Source: Gammaproteobacteria bacterium
Lineage (GTDB): Bacteria > Pseudomonadota > Gammaproteobacteria > Pseudomonadales > Azotimanducaceae
Assembly: GCA_026707945.1 (NCBI GenBank)
Contig: JAPOVV010000115.1
Span: 1 to 64,000 of the forward strand
Length of the DNA: 64,000 bases
Reading direction: 5' to 3'
Below, piece after piece: positions 56,314 to 64,000 of this stretch. The translations under genes and the position numbers were made by a program. Under the pieces are notes generated by a model. It ran no database searches and had not been told where the DNA came from. It saw only the letters and a program-made list of their open reading frames with translations. The number at the start of each line of letters is the position of its first letter. Positions within the stretch are counted from its first letter, which is position 1.

Positions 56314-57003
56314 ATGACTATAGGAATCGTAGGTACCAAAGGAGGTATGACCCGTCTCTTCGATGACGCAGGTCGTGCAATTCCGGTAACGGTAATTGAA
56401 GCGAAACCCAACCGCGTGGTGCGGGTTAAGAACACTGAGACGGATTCTTATGCTGCGCTTCAGGTAGCGTGTGGCACGCAGAAACCGGAGCGCATAAGTC
56501 AGCCAATACTCGGACATTACCGCGCAAGTTTTGCCGCTGCCGAAGGTGAGGTGGATGACACACCTGGACGACGTCTCTACGAACTTCGAACCGACGATGT
56601 AGATGTCGATGAACTCCCCGCAGTCGGCGGAGCGCTAACGGTTTCACAGTTCGAACCGGGTCAGACCGTTGATGTACGAGGCACTTCAAAAGGCAAGGGA
56701 TTTGCTGGCGCAGTTAAACGTTGGAATTTCTCTACTCAAGACATGTCGCACGGCAACTCTATCTCACACCGTGCGCTAGGTTCGGTTGGCCAGTGTCAGA
56801 CACCTGGAAAGGTGTTTAAAGGTAAGAAAATGGCGGGTCAGCTAGGTAATCGAAGGGTCACGATTCAGAACTTGAAAATCGTTGCCGTAGACGAGGAGAA
56901 CGATCTCCTACTCATCAAAGGCGCGGTACCAGGTCCAACGGGCGGTGATGTGTTTGTGTGTCCTGCGATCAAGGACCACGGTGACGCAGGATCTGGGAAC
57001 TAG
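56314..57003 (+). CDS. rplC: 50S ribosomal protein L3
   Basis: 229 residues (E. coli 209). [35 protein letters not shown] and [21 protein letters not shown] are diagnostic. The loop near the peptidyl-transferase centre reads GQCQTPG, with Cys at the position of E. coli Asn149. Next gene rplD, 2 nt away. Confidence 0.97.
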   Translation: MTIGIVGTKGGMTRLFDDAGRAIPVTVIEAKPNRVVRVKNTETDSYAALQVACGTQKPERISQPILGHYRASFAAAEGEVDDTPGRRLYELRTDDVDVDELPAVGGALTVSQFEPGQTVDVRGTSKGKGFAGAVKRWNFSTQDMSHGNSISHRALGSVGQCQTPGKVFKGKKMAGQLGNRRVTIQNLKIVAVDEENDLLLIKGAVPGPTGGDVFVCPAIKDHGDAGSGN

Positions 57004-57005
57004 CC

Positions 57006-57611
57006 ATGAACGTAACGCTTCGCGACACCACAGAGAATATTGAAATCAGTGACGGTGTGTTCGGAAGCGAATACCGAGAAGCGCTCGTTCATCAAGTCCT
57101 CGAGACATTTATTCGTCGCGGGCATACCGGACTGCGAAAACAGAAGAATCGATCAGAAGTTCGCGGTGGCGGTGCGAAACCTTGGCGTCAGAAAGGAACG
57201 GGACGTGCGCGTGCGGGATCCCGCAATAGTCCCATATGGCAAGGTGGTGGCGTTACCTTCGCAGCACGCGCCGTGAAACGAGCAGTGAAGCTCAATCGAA
57301 AGATGTATCGCGGCGCTATGCGCTGTTTACTATCGGAACTATTACGACAACAACGTCTTACTGCTGTTGATAAATTACCTACACCAGATTCCAAAACGAA
57401 AAATTTAGTCGACGCACTTGAAAAACTCGAACTGAACAACGTCCTAATCGTCGATGCCGCAAACAATGAATCGCTTGAACGTGCTGCACGCAACTTAAAT
57501 CACGTCGAAGTAACGAGCGTAGCGCAGCTCAACCCCATCAGCCTGATGAAATGCGACCACGTGCTCTTTTCTGTCGATGGAATCCGCCGCTGTGAGGAAA
57601 CGTTGGCATGA
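57006..57611 (+). CDS. rplD: 50S ribosomal protein L4
   Basis: 201 residues. RGGGAKPWRQKGTGRARAGSRNSPIWQGGGVTFAAR is the macrolide-tunnel loop, intact and conventional. Autoregulates the S10 operon in E. coli. Overlaps rplW by 4 nt. Confidence 0.97.
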   Translation: MNVTLRDTTENIEISDGVFGSEYREALVHQVLETFIRRGHTGLRKQKNRSEVRGGGAKPWRQKGTGRARAGSRNSPIWQGGGVTFAARAVKRAVKLNRKMYRGAMRCLLSELLRQQRLTAVDKLPTPDSKTKNLVDALEKLELNNVLIVDAANNESLERAARNLNHVEVTSVAQLNPISLMKCDHVLFSVDGIRRCEETLA

Positions 57612-57913
57612 ACGACGACCGACTGTACAACGTGATCGTCGAGCCGCATGTCACGGAAAAGGCGACGAACATCGGTGATCAGGGAAATCAATACACCTTC
57701 AAAGTACAGAAAGATGCGACGAAACACGAGATCAAACACGCTGTCGAGAAACTGTTCGATGTAAGTGTTCTGAAGGTTTCGACCGTGAACGTCAAAGGAA
57801 AAGTCAAGCAGCGCATGCTCCGGCGGGGCAGTGTAAGTCGCTTTAAGTCGTGGAAAAAGGCCTACGTACGTCTCGCTGAAGGCGACGACATCGACTTTAC
57901 AAGGGAATTCTGA
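57608..57913 (+). CDS. rplW: 50S ribosomal protein L23
   Basis: 101 residues. [40 protein letters not shown] is typical. Docking site for trigger factor and SRP at the exit tunnel. Stop TGA shares its A with the ATG of rplB. Confidence 0.97.
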   Translation: MNDDRLYNVIVEPHVTEKATNIGDQGNQYTFKVQKDATKHEIKHAVEKLFDVSVLKVSTVNVKGKVKQRMLRRGSVSRFKSWKKAYVRLAEGDDIDFTREF

Positions 57914-58740
57914 TGGCGGTAATTCAAACCAAACCCACATCTCCCGGTCGACGGTTTGTCACGAAGGTCGTTCACCCGGATCTCCATAAGGGGTCGCCGT
58001 ACAAGCCGTTATTGGAGAGCCAGCACGGTCACGGTGGGCGTAACAACGCCGGTCGGATTACCACTCGACACCGTGGTGGCGCTCATAAGCAACACTACCG
58101 CAAGATTGACTTCAAACGCACGAAAGACAACGTATCTGCGACTGTTGAACGATTGGAATACGATCCGAATCGATCCGCAAATATCGCGCTTTTGAAGTAC
58201 CAGGATGGCGAGCGACGTTACATCATTGCACCTAACGGTTTAAAGGCGGGCGCTACCGTGCGCTCTGGCTCGTCGGCGCCGATTAGTGTAGGAAACGCCA
58301 TGCCGCTTCGAAATCTGCCGTTGGGAAGCGTGGTGCACTGTATCGAACTTAAACCCGGTAAAGGTGCTCAATTGGCTCGTAGCGCAGGGACATCAGCGCA
58401 GCTGGTGGCGCGCGAAGGCACGTACGCGACATTGCGCCTCCGCTCGGGTGAAATGCGACGCGTGTTGGCCGAATGTCGAGCGGTCCTCGGCGAGGTAAGC
58501 AATCCAGAACATAACCTCCGATCTCTCGGCAAAGCTGGCGCGAAACGCTGGCGTGGCATACGCCCCACGGTAAGGGGTGTGGCAATGAACCCAGTCGATC
58601 ATCCTCTTGGTGGCGGTGAAGGCAAATCTTCAGGTGGGCGAGACCCGGTATCGCCTACAGGCAAACCTACGAAAGGATTTAAAACCCGGCGCAACAAACG
58701 TACCAATCATCTCATCGTTCGTCGAAGAGGAAGGAGATAG
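57913..58740 (+). CDS. rplB: 50S ribosomal protein L2
   Basis: 275 residues, as usual. Features [26 protein letters not shown] and [35 protein letters not shown] near the C-terminus, including the conserved His near the peptidyl-transferase centre. 3 nt before rpsS. Confidence 0.97.
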   Translation: MAVIQTKPTSPGRRFVTKVVHPDLHKGSPYKPLLESQHGHGGRNNAGRITTRHRGGAHKQHYRKIDFKRTKDNVSATVERLEYDPNRSANIALLKYQDGERRYIIAPNGLKAGATVRSGSSAPISVGNAMPLRNLPLGSVVHCIELKPGKGAQLARSAGTSAQLVAREGTYATLRLRSGEMRRVLAECRAVLGEVSNPEHNLRSLGKAGAKRWRGIRPTVRGVAMNPVDHPLGGGEGKSSGGRDPVSPTGKPTKGFKTRRNKRTNHLIVRRRGRR

Positions 58741-58743
58741 CAC

Positions 58744-59019
58744 ATGCCTCGTTCGCTTCGTAAGGGTCCATTCGTAGATCTTCATCTGATGAAGAAGGTC
58801 GAGCGTGCCCAAGAGACCAACGATCGGCGACCAATTCGTACGTGGTCTCGTCGCTCTATGATCGTGCCGCAAATGGTGGGGTTGACGATTCAAGTTCACA
58901 ACGGCCGGGCGCACGTACCGGTGTTTATCACCGAGGAACTGGTAGGTCACAAACTCGGAGAGTTTGCACCGACGCGGACGTTCCGCGGTCATGCAGCTGA
59001 CCGGAAGGTGAGGGTATAG
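58744..59019 (+). CDS. rpsS: 30S ribosomal protein S19
   Basis: 91 residues. [37 protein letters not shown] and [19 protein letters not shown] are typical. Located in the 30S head. Confidence 0.97.
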   Translation: MPRSLRKGPFVDLHLMKKVERAQETNDRRPIRTWSRRSMIVPQMVGLTIQVHNGRAHVPVFITEELVGHKLGEFAPTRTFRGHAADRKVRV

Positions 59020-59025
59020 GTAAGC

Positions 59026-59370
59026 ATGAGGGCGACAGCAACTGCTAATCGACTGCGCGTATCGCCGCAGAAGGCTCGATTGGTGATCGATCAGATTCGT
59101 GGAATGCCGGTAACGACGGCGCTCGATGTTTTGCGCTTTGACGTGCAAAAGAGCTCGCGTCACGTCAGCCGACTCTTGGAATCAGCCGTTGCGAATGCGG
59201 AGAACAAGAATGCTGCCGTCGATGACTTGTGGATATCGGAAGCGTACGTGAACGAAGGTCTTACGCTAAAACGGTTGCGTTTCCATGGGCGGGGTCGAAC
59301 AGGACGCGTATTCAAACGCACCTGCCATATCACGCTCGCCGTGAGCGACGAGAACCAAGGAGCACGTTAG
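59026..59370 (+). CDS. rplV: 50S ribosomal protein L22
   Basis: 114 residues. [19 protein letters not shown] and the tunnel hairpin [30 protein letters not shown]. Lines the exit tunnel. Only 1 nt separates it from rpsC. Confidence 0.97.
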   Translation: MRATATANRLRVSPQKARLVIDQIRGMPVTTALDVLRFDVQKSSRHVSRLLESAVANAENKNAAVDDLWISEAYVNEGLTLKRLRFHGRGRTGRVFKRTCHITLAVSDENQGAR

Positions 59371-59371
59371 G

Positions 59372-60031
59372 ATGGGTCAGAAAGTCAATCCCAATGGTAT
59401 GCGGCTTGGCATCGTCAAAGAGCACACTTCGATTTGGTACGCCGATAAACGCAACTACGCAAGTTACTTGCTAAATGATCTTGAGGTACGCGAGTATCTC
59501 ATGAACCGGCTTCGTGATGCTTACGTTAGCCGGATTGAGATTAAGCGCCCGCGAAGTGATATTCACGTTCTGATTCATAGCGCGCGACCGGGGATGGTGA
59601 TTGGAACCAAAGGTGCGGATATCGAGAAGTTACGTGCTGAGTTATCGATCATGATGAATCAGCCGGTCAAGCTCGATGTCGAAGAGATTCGCAAGCCTGA
59701 GATTGATGCGTATTTGGCAGCGCAGAACGTCGCGCAGCAACTTGAGAAGCGCGTTGCGTTTCGGCGAGCGGTACGTCGCGTCATGACGAACGCAATCCGG
59801 ATGGGAGCCGAGGGTATTAAGGTGCGCGTCGCAGGTCGATTGAATGGGGTTGAGATCGCCCGCGCCGAGACATTTGCGGAAGGTCGGGTGCCACTCCACA
59901 CATTGAGGGCAGATATCGACTACGCGGTCGTCGAAGCGATGACAACCTACGGCACGTTGGGTGTGAAAGTCTGGATCTTCAAAGGCGAAATCATCGGCGA
60001 TGGCGATCGAGAAGGGCGCGGAGCTGCATAA
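59372..60031 (+). CDS. rpsC: 30S ribosomal protein S3
   Basis: 219 residues. [20 protein letters not shown]-domain motif [14 protein letters not shown] and [23 protein letters not shown]. Forms the mRNA entry helicase with S4 and S5. Confidence 0.97.
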   Translation: MGQKVNPNGMRLGIVKEHTSIWYADKRNYASYLLNDLEVREYLMNRLRDAYVSRIEIKRPRSDIHVLIHSARPGMVIGTKGADIEKLRAELSIMMNQPVKLDVEEIRKPEIDAYLAAQNVAQQLEKRVAFRRAVRRVMTNAIRMGAEGIKVRVAGRLNGVEIARAETFAEGRVPLHTLRADIDYAVVEAMTTYGTLGVKVWIFKGEIIGDGDREGRGAA

Positions 60032-60034
60032 ACG

Positions 60035-60451
60035 ATGCTACAGCCAACGCGGACCAAATACCGCAAACAACAAAAAGGCCGTAATCGCGGTATGGCGCTT
60101 CGCGGCAGTCGCGTCGCATTCGGTGAGTACGGTTTGAAAGCGACTGGACGAGGTCGTTTGACGGCTCGCCAGATCGAGGCGGGACGACGTGCGATGACTC
60201 GATATGTGCGTCGAGGTGGCAAGGTATGGATTCGCGTATTCCCAGATAAGCCGATTACCAAAAAACCGCTTGAAGTTCGTCAAGGGAAAGGTAAAGGTAG
60301 CGTCGAATATTGGGTTGCACAGATCCAACCTGGACGCGTCTTGTACGAAATGGAGGGCGTGACGGAGGATACGGCACGCGAGGCGTTTCGTCTGGCGTCT
60401 TCTAAGTTGCCATTTAAGACGACACTGGTACGTCGAGGTGGTTCGTCTTGA
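60035..60451 (+). CDS. rplP: 50S ribosomal protein L16
   Basis: 138 residues. [24 protein letters not shown] and [32 protein letters not shown] are typical. Located near the A-site tRNA. Its TGA overlaps the TTG start of rpmC. Confidence 0.97.
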   Translation: MLQPTRTKYRKQQKGRNRGMALRGSRVAFGEYGLKATGRGRLTARQIEAGRRAMTRYVRRGGKVWIRVFPDKPITKKPLEVRQGKGKGSVEYWVAQIQPGRVLYEMEGVTEDTAREAFRLASSKLPFKTTLVRRGGSS

Positions 60452-60639
60452 AAGCTGAAGAACTACGGGACTTGACCCTCGATGAACTCAAAGCAGAGCA
60501 CGTACGTCTGTTAAAGGAGAGATTCAATCTTCGTATCAAGAGATCGATGGATCAGCTCCCCCAATCGCACCTTATGAAGCAGACCCGACGCGATATCGCA
60601 CGAGTAAAAACCATCATGCGGGAGAAAACGGATGGCTGA
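60448..60639 (+). CDS. rpmC: 50S ribosomal protein L29
   Basis: 63 residues from TTG 60448. Two-helix protein ([26 protein letters not shown], then [20 protein letters not shown]). Exit-tunnel rim. Overlaps the start of rpsQ by 8 nt. Confidence 0.96.
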   Translation: MKAEELRDLTLDELKAEHVRLLKERFNLRIKRSMDQLPQSHLMKQTRRDIARVKTIMREKTDG

Positions 60640-60895
60640 AGTAAAGATCCCGCGAACAATTCGTGGTGAAGTCGTTTCAATCGGCGCAGATAAGACTGCG
60701 ACTCTTCGAGTGGACCGGCGCGTAAAGCATCCCGTCTACGGTAAGTACATCAAGAAATCGTCGAAATTCCACATTCATGATGAGAACAACGAATGTGGCC
60801 TCGGCGATCTCGTGAGTGCGATCGAGTGTCGGCCAATATCCAAGACGAAATCCTTCAAACTGAAGTCGATTGATGTCAAGTCAACGCGGGGATAG
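60632..60895 (+). CDS. rpsQ: 30S ribosomal protein S17
   Basis: 87 residues. [48 protein letters not shown] is typical; OB-fold 16S-binding protein. Confidence 0.97.
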   Translation: MAEVKIPRTIRGEVVSIGADKTATLRVDRRVKHPVYGKYIKKSSKFHIHDENNECGLGDLVSAIECRPISKTKSFKLKSIDVKSTRG

Positions 60896-60901
60896 GTCGT
60901 C

Positions 60902-61267
60902 ATGATTCAAGCGGAAACGATGCTCGAAGTCGCAGACAACAGCGGGGCACGTAGGGTAAAGTGCATCAAGGTACTTGGCGGATCGCGTCGGCGCTATGCG
61001 CGCATCGGCGACGTGATAAAGATAACGGTTAAGGAAGCCACGCCGAATGGGCGGGTTCGTAAAGGACAGGTGATGAACGCAGTCGTTGTCCGGACGCGTA
61101 AAGGCATGCGACGTTCAGACGGGTCGCTTATCAAATTCGACCAAAACGCAGCGGTGCTCCTGCAGGGCGATGAACCGATTGGCACCCGCATTTTTGGACC
61201 CGTGACGCGGGAATTACGGACGAGCAACTTCATGCGTATCGTCTCGTTAGCGCCGGAGGTCCTTTAG
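60902..61267 (+). CDS. rplN: 50S ribosomal protein L14
   Basis: 121 residues. [27 protein letters not shown] and [25 protein letters not shown] are diagnostic. Start of the spc-type block; 6 nt after rpsQ, so the S10 and spc genes are continuous. Confidence 0.97.
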   Translation: MIQAETMLEVADNSGARRVKCIKVLGGSRRRYARIGDVIKITVKEATPNGRVRKGQVMNAVVVRTRKGMRRSDGSLIKFDQNAAVLLQGDEPIGTRIFGPVTRELRTSNFMRIVSLAPEVL

Positions 61268-61272
61268 CGGCG

Positions 61273-61584
61273 ATGAAGCGACGAATACGGGTCGATGACC
61301 AGGTCATCGTGATTGCTGGGCGCGACAAAGGCCGAATCGGCTACGTGGTTCGATTTGTAGGCGTTGATCGCGTCGTGATTGGCAGTGTCAACATGGTCAA
61401 GCGGCACGTGAAGGCTCAACGTGAAGGGGACCAAAGTGGCATTCTTGAACAAGAAGCGCCGTTGCACATCTCAAACGTTGCCATCTATAACCCAGATACG
61501 CAAAAACGCGATAAAGTGACATTGATCGAAGAGGATGGTGAGAAAGTTCGCGCATTCAAGTCGAGCGGTGAGAGGATCGTGTAG
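61273..61584 (+). CDS. rplX: 50S ribosomal protein L24
   Basis: 103 residues. KOW motif [18 protein letters not shown] and [35 protein letters not shown]. Assembly initiator protein. Confidence 0.97.
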   Translation: MKRRIRVDDQVIVIAGRDKGRIGYVVRFVGVDRVVIGSVNMVKRHVKAQREGDQSGILEQEAPLHISNVAIYNPDTQKRDKVTLIEEDGEKVRAFKSSGERIV

Positions 61585-61586
61585 CC

Positions 61587-62138
61587 ATGGCGAATCTATT
61601 GAACGAGTACCAGGAAGCCATTCGACCGCAGTTGTTAGAAGAGTTTGGGTATTCCTCGGTTATGGCAGTGCCGCGTTTGTCGAAAGTGACACTCAACATG
61701 GGTGTCGGCGGCGCGATAGTTGATGGCAAAGTTGACGCAAAGATTCTCGATGCCGCGGTAGACGATCTATCGTTGATTACCGGGCAAAAGCCGAAATTGA
61801 CTACTGCGCGTAAGTCGGAAGCGGCATTCAAGATTCGGGCTGGCTGGACAGTGGGTTGCATGGTCACGTTGAGACGAGCGCGCATGTACGAGTTTGTCGA
61901 GCGCCTCATTGGAATCGCGATCCCCCGGATACGAGATTTTCGAGGCTTGAACCCCCGTTCTTTTGATGGGCGAGGGAACTTTTCTATGGGTTTAACGGAG
62001 CAGATCGTGTTCCCTGAAATCGACTACGACAAAATCGATCGGATTCGTGGTATGAACATCACCGTTACGACCACCGCGAAATCGGACGACGAAGGTTTGG
62101 CATTACTACGAGCCTTCGGATTTCCATTTAGGAGCTAA
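61587..62138 (+). CDS. rplE: 50S ribosomal protein L5
   Basis: 183 residues. [52 protein letters not shown] and [33 protein letters not shown]. Binds 5S rRNA. Confidence 0.97.
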   Translation: MANLLNEYQEAIRPQLLEEFGYSSVMAVPRLSKVTLNMGVGGAIVDGKVDAKILDAAVDDLSLITGQKPKLTTARKSEAAFKIRAGWTVGCMVTLRRARMYEFVERLIGIAIPRIRDFRGLNPRSFDGRGNFSMGLTEQIVFPEIDYDKIDRIRGMNITVTTTAKSDDEGLALLRAFGFPFRS

Positions 62139-62145
62139 GAACCAA

Positions 62146-62451
62146 ATGGCGAAGAAATCGATGCTTGCGCGAGAAGTAAAACGGGCAAAGATCTGTGCGA
62201 AGTACGCGGAAAAGCGAAGCGAATTGAAAGCTATTGTGAACGATCGTTCCGCTGACTACGAGACACGGTTGGCAGCGCAGCATGCGTTGCAGCGCCTCCC
62301 ACGTAACGCCAATCCGATACGACAGCAACGACGCTGTGGCATCTCCGGTCGACCTCGCGGAGTGTATCGAAAATTTGGTCTGGGACGCAATAAGCTGCGC
62401 GAAGCAGCGATGCGTGGCGATGTACCAGGTTTGGTCAAGGCGAGCTGGTAA
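62146..62451 (+). CDS. rpsN: 30S ribosomal protein S14
   Basis: 101 residues. The long, zinc-free form (no CxxC pairs), common in gammaproteobacteria. C-terminal [34 protein letters not shown] is diagnostic. Confidence 0.97.
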   Translation: MAKKSMLAREVKRAKICAKYAEKRSELKAIVNDRSADYETRLAAQHALQRLPRNANPIRQQRRCGISGRPRGVYRKFGLGRNKLREAAMRGDVPGLVKASW

Positions 62452-62457
62452 ATCACC

Positions 62458-62853
62458 ATGACGATGCAAGATCCCGTAGCAGACATGTTAACGCGCATCC
62501 GTAACGCACAAATGGTGCGCATGAAAACTGTCGCGATGCCGAACTCAAAGCTGAAGCGCGCCATTTGCAATGTTCTAGCGGAAGAAGGTTACATCGAGAG
62601 TTACGAAACTTCTGAAGACATCAAACCAGTATTGACTATCACGCTCAAGTATCTGGATGACGGTGCCCCGGTGATTGAATCGATCGACCGAGCAAGCCGC
62701 CCTGGTTTGCGACGTTATGTCGGTGCGGCCGACCTACCGAGAGTGCGCGGCGGCTTAGGTACGGCGATTTTGTCTACCAATCAGGGAGTTATCACAGAGA
62801 AAGCGGCTCGCCGGCTTGGCGTAGGCGGCGAAGTTCTCTGTACGGTTTTCTAG
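62458..62853 (+). CDS. rpsH: 30S ribosomal protein S8
   Basis: 131 residues. [31 protein letters not shown] and [33 protein letters not shown]. Translational repressor of the spc operon in E. coli. Confidence 0.97.
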   Translation: MTMQDPVADMLTRIRNAQMVRMKTVAMPNSKLKRAICNVLAEEGYIESYETSEDIKPVLTITLKYLDDGAPVIESIDRASRPGLRRYVGAADLPRVRGGLGTAILSTNQGVITEKAARRLGVGGEVLCTVF

Positions 62854-62862
62854 GATTAGACG

Positions 62863-63396
62863 ATGGCCAAATCGAGCAATAGAACCGTTCCCGTACCTGA
62901 AGGTGTGGATGTTGCGCTACATGCTTCGACTGTCACAGTCAAAGGTAAACACGGTGAACTGACCCTTGATTTGAAGGGCGGGATAGATGTTTCACAGGAA
63001 AACGGTGACCTAGCGATCACGCCGCGGTCGTCGGCACGAAATGAGTTTGCATTAGCGGGTACTTATCAAGCGCTGTTGCGCAACATGGTACATGGTGTAA
63101 CCGAACGTTGGGAGAAGCAACTCGAGATCCAAGGTACTGGTTATCGCGCACGGGCTGAAAAAAGCAACTTAAACTTGATGCTGGGATACTCACAACCCAT
63201 TGACTTCCCTATTCCCGACGGCATTGAGATCACAACGCCGACCCAGACGTCGATCGTAGTCTCAGGCATTGATCGTCAGCAAGTGGGTCAAGTAGCCGCG
63301 GAAATTCGTAGTCTGCGCCCCCCAGAACCGTATAAGGGCAAGGGAGTGCGATACCTGAACGAGTACGTAAGGCGCAAAGAAGGCAAGAAGAAATAG
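62863..63396 (+). CDS. rplF: 50S ribosomal protein L6
   Basis: 177 residues. [37 protein letters not shown] and [27 protein letters not shown] are typical. Near the sarcin-ricin loop. Confidence 0.97.
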   Translation: MAKSSNRTVPVPEGVDVALHASTVTVKGKHGELTLDLKGGIDVSQENGDLAITPRSSARNEFALAGTYQALLRNMVHGVTERWEKQLEIQGTGYRARAEKSNLNLMLGYSQPIDFPIPDGIEITTPTQTSIVVSGIDRQQVGQVAAEIRSLRPPEPYKGKGVRYLNEYVRRKEGKKK

Positions 63397-63400
63397 AACG

Positions 63401-63751
63401 ATGAACCGAAAGAGAGTGACACGATTACGTCGTGCCCGACGGGTGCGGTTGAAGTCGCGCGAACTAGGTACGACGCGACTCTGCGTTCATCGCACCTCGC
63501 AGCACATGTACGCACAAGTGATCGACGGTCAAGGAGATAGGGTCGTAGCGCACGCGTCGACGCTAGAAGCCTCGTTGCGAGAAGGACAAACGGGCAATAA
63601 AGCTGCGGCAGCGGCGGTCGGGACGCTCGTAGCGAAACGGGCTATTGAAGCGGGTGTTAAGCAAGTCGCGTTTGATCGTGCTGGGTACAAGTACCACGGT
63701 CGCGTAAAGAGTCTCGCAGATGCAGCTCGAGAAGAAGGATTGGTGTTCTAG
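63401..63751 (+). CDS. rplR: 50S ribosomal protein L18
   Basis: 116 residues. [39 protein letters not shown] and [27 protein letters not shown] are typical. Binds 5S rRNA. Confidence 0.97.
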   Translation: MNRKRVTRLRRARRVRLKSRELGTTRLCVHRTSQHMYAQVIDGQGDRVVAHASTLEASLREGQTGNKAAAAAVGTLVAKRAIEAGVKQVAFDRAGYKYHGRVKSLADAAREEGLVF

Positions 63752-63753
63752 CT

Positions 63754-64000
63754 ATGGCTTATACCGAAGAAAGTCGCGAAGAAGGCTTAATCGAAAAACT
63801 GGTCGACTTCAAACGAGTTAACAAGACCGTTAAAGGTGGCCGGATCGTTACTCATAAGGCGCTCACCGTGGTTGGCAACGGCAATGGTCGCGTCGGGTTT
63901 GGACATGGTCGCGCGCGTGAATTAGCGACTGCGATCACGAAATCGGGTGAAGCGGCACGCCGCAACATGTTTGACATTGAACTAAACGGGACGACGTTGT
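63754..64000 (+). CDS. rpsE: 30S ribosomal protein S5 (partial, cut by window end)
   Basis: ATG 63754, 2 nt after rplR. The first 82 codons read [16 protein letters not shown], then [36 protein letters not shown] and [15 protein letters not shown], matching S5. The gene continues past the right edge. Confidence 0.95.
   Translation, partial: MAYTEESREEGLIEKLVDFKRVNKTVKGGRIVTHKALTVVGNGNGRVGFGHGRARELATAITKSGEAARRNMFDIELNGTTL

Overview
The window looks like a chromosome segment of an uncultured, probably marine or host-associated gammaproteobacterium. The evidence is the classical rRNA operon (16S, tRNA-Ile, tRNA-Ala, 23S, 5S), the tRNA order Thr-Tyr-Gly-Thr-Trp ahead of secE-nusG-rplKAJL-rpoBC, the gammaproteobacterial str/S10/spc gene order, a 101-residue S14, and TonB-dependent receptors of the 'EEVVVTAEKREE' type. 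Codon and base composition are moderate in GC. GTG and TTG starts are frequent. No taxonomic search was possible.

Layout. (1) 1-4592: 3' part of an rRNA operon ending in a clear terminator. Its 23S gene is split at E. coli position 1931 by a complete group I intron (2677-3309) that carries a single-motif LAGLIDADG endonuclease. (2) 4707-13101: small membrane protein, a bPH2 (YdbS/YdbT-like) gene pair, a TonB-dependent receptor, an ARPP-1 domain protein and an unassigned protein. (3) 13349-24084: two phytanoyl-CoA-dioxygenase-like proteins, a rifampicin-phosphotransferase-like protein, a TnpB-only mobile element, a second TonB-dependent receptor and a FAS1/MaoC-type dehydratase. (4) 24214-34300: BirA, then a Rieske oxygenase translationally coupled to a GPP34(GOLPH3)-cytochrome P450 fusion, an RND pump with its adaptor, and an Erg6-like sterol C24-methyltransferase. 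I read this as a candidate sterol-modification locus. (5) 34481-38565: a DUF1800/DUF1501 pair and a PPK2 kinase. (6) 38639-64000: five tRNAs, then the continuous transcription/translation block from secE to a truncated rpsE.

Most interesting items. The Erg6-like methyltransferase lies near a coupled Rieske oxygenase and a GPP34-P450 fusion with a CYP51-like I-helix. The TnpB nuclease sits in an element with about 23-bp terminal inverted repeats and a perfect 8-bp target duplication, which IS200/IS605 elements do not have. The L1931 group I intron has visible P1, P10, P, Q, R and S elements. RpoB carries an insertion of about 110 residues that seems to repeat a neighbouring structural module. 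Several drug-binding sites carry natural variants: U2058 in 23S, Arg43 in S12, Cys149 in L3, the 1409-1491 pair in 16S, and the rifampicin region of RpoB.

How the genes fit together. The second half is housekeeping. The first half is accessory: two outer-membrane receptors (uptake), Fe(II)/2OG, Rieske and P450 oxygenases plus a methyltransferase and a dehydratase (lipid or steroid chemistry), and an RND pump (export). That functional link is inference from context and family membership.
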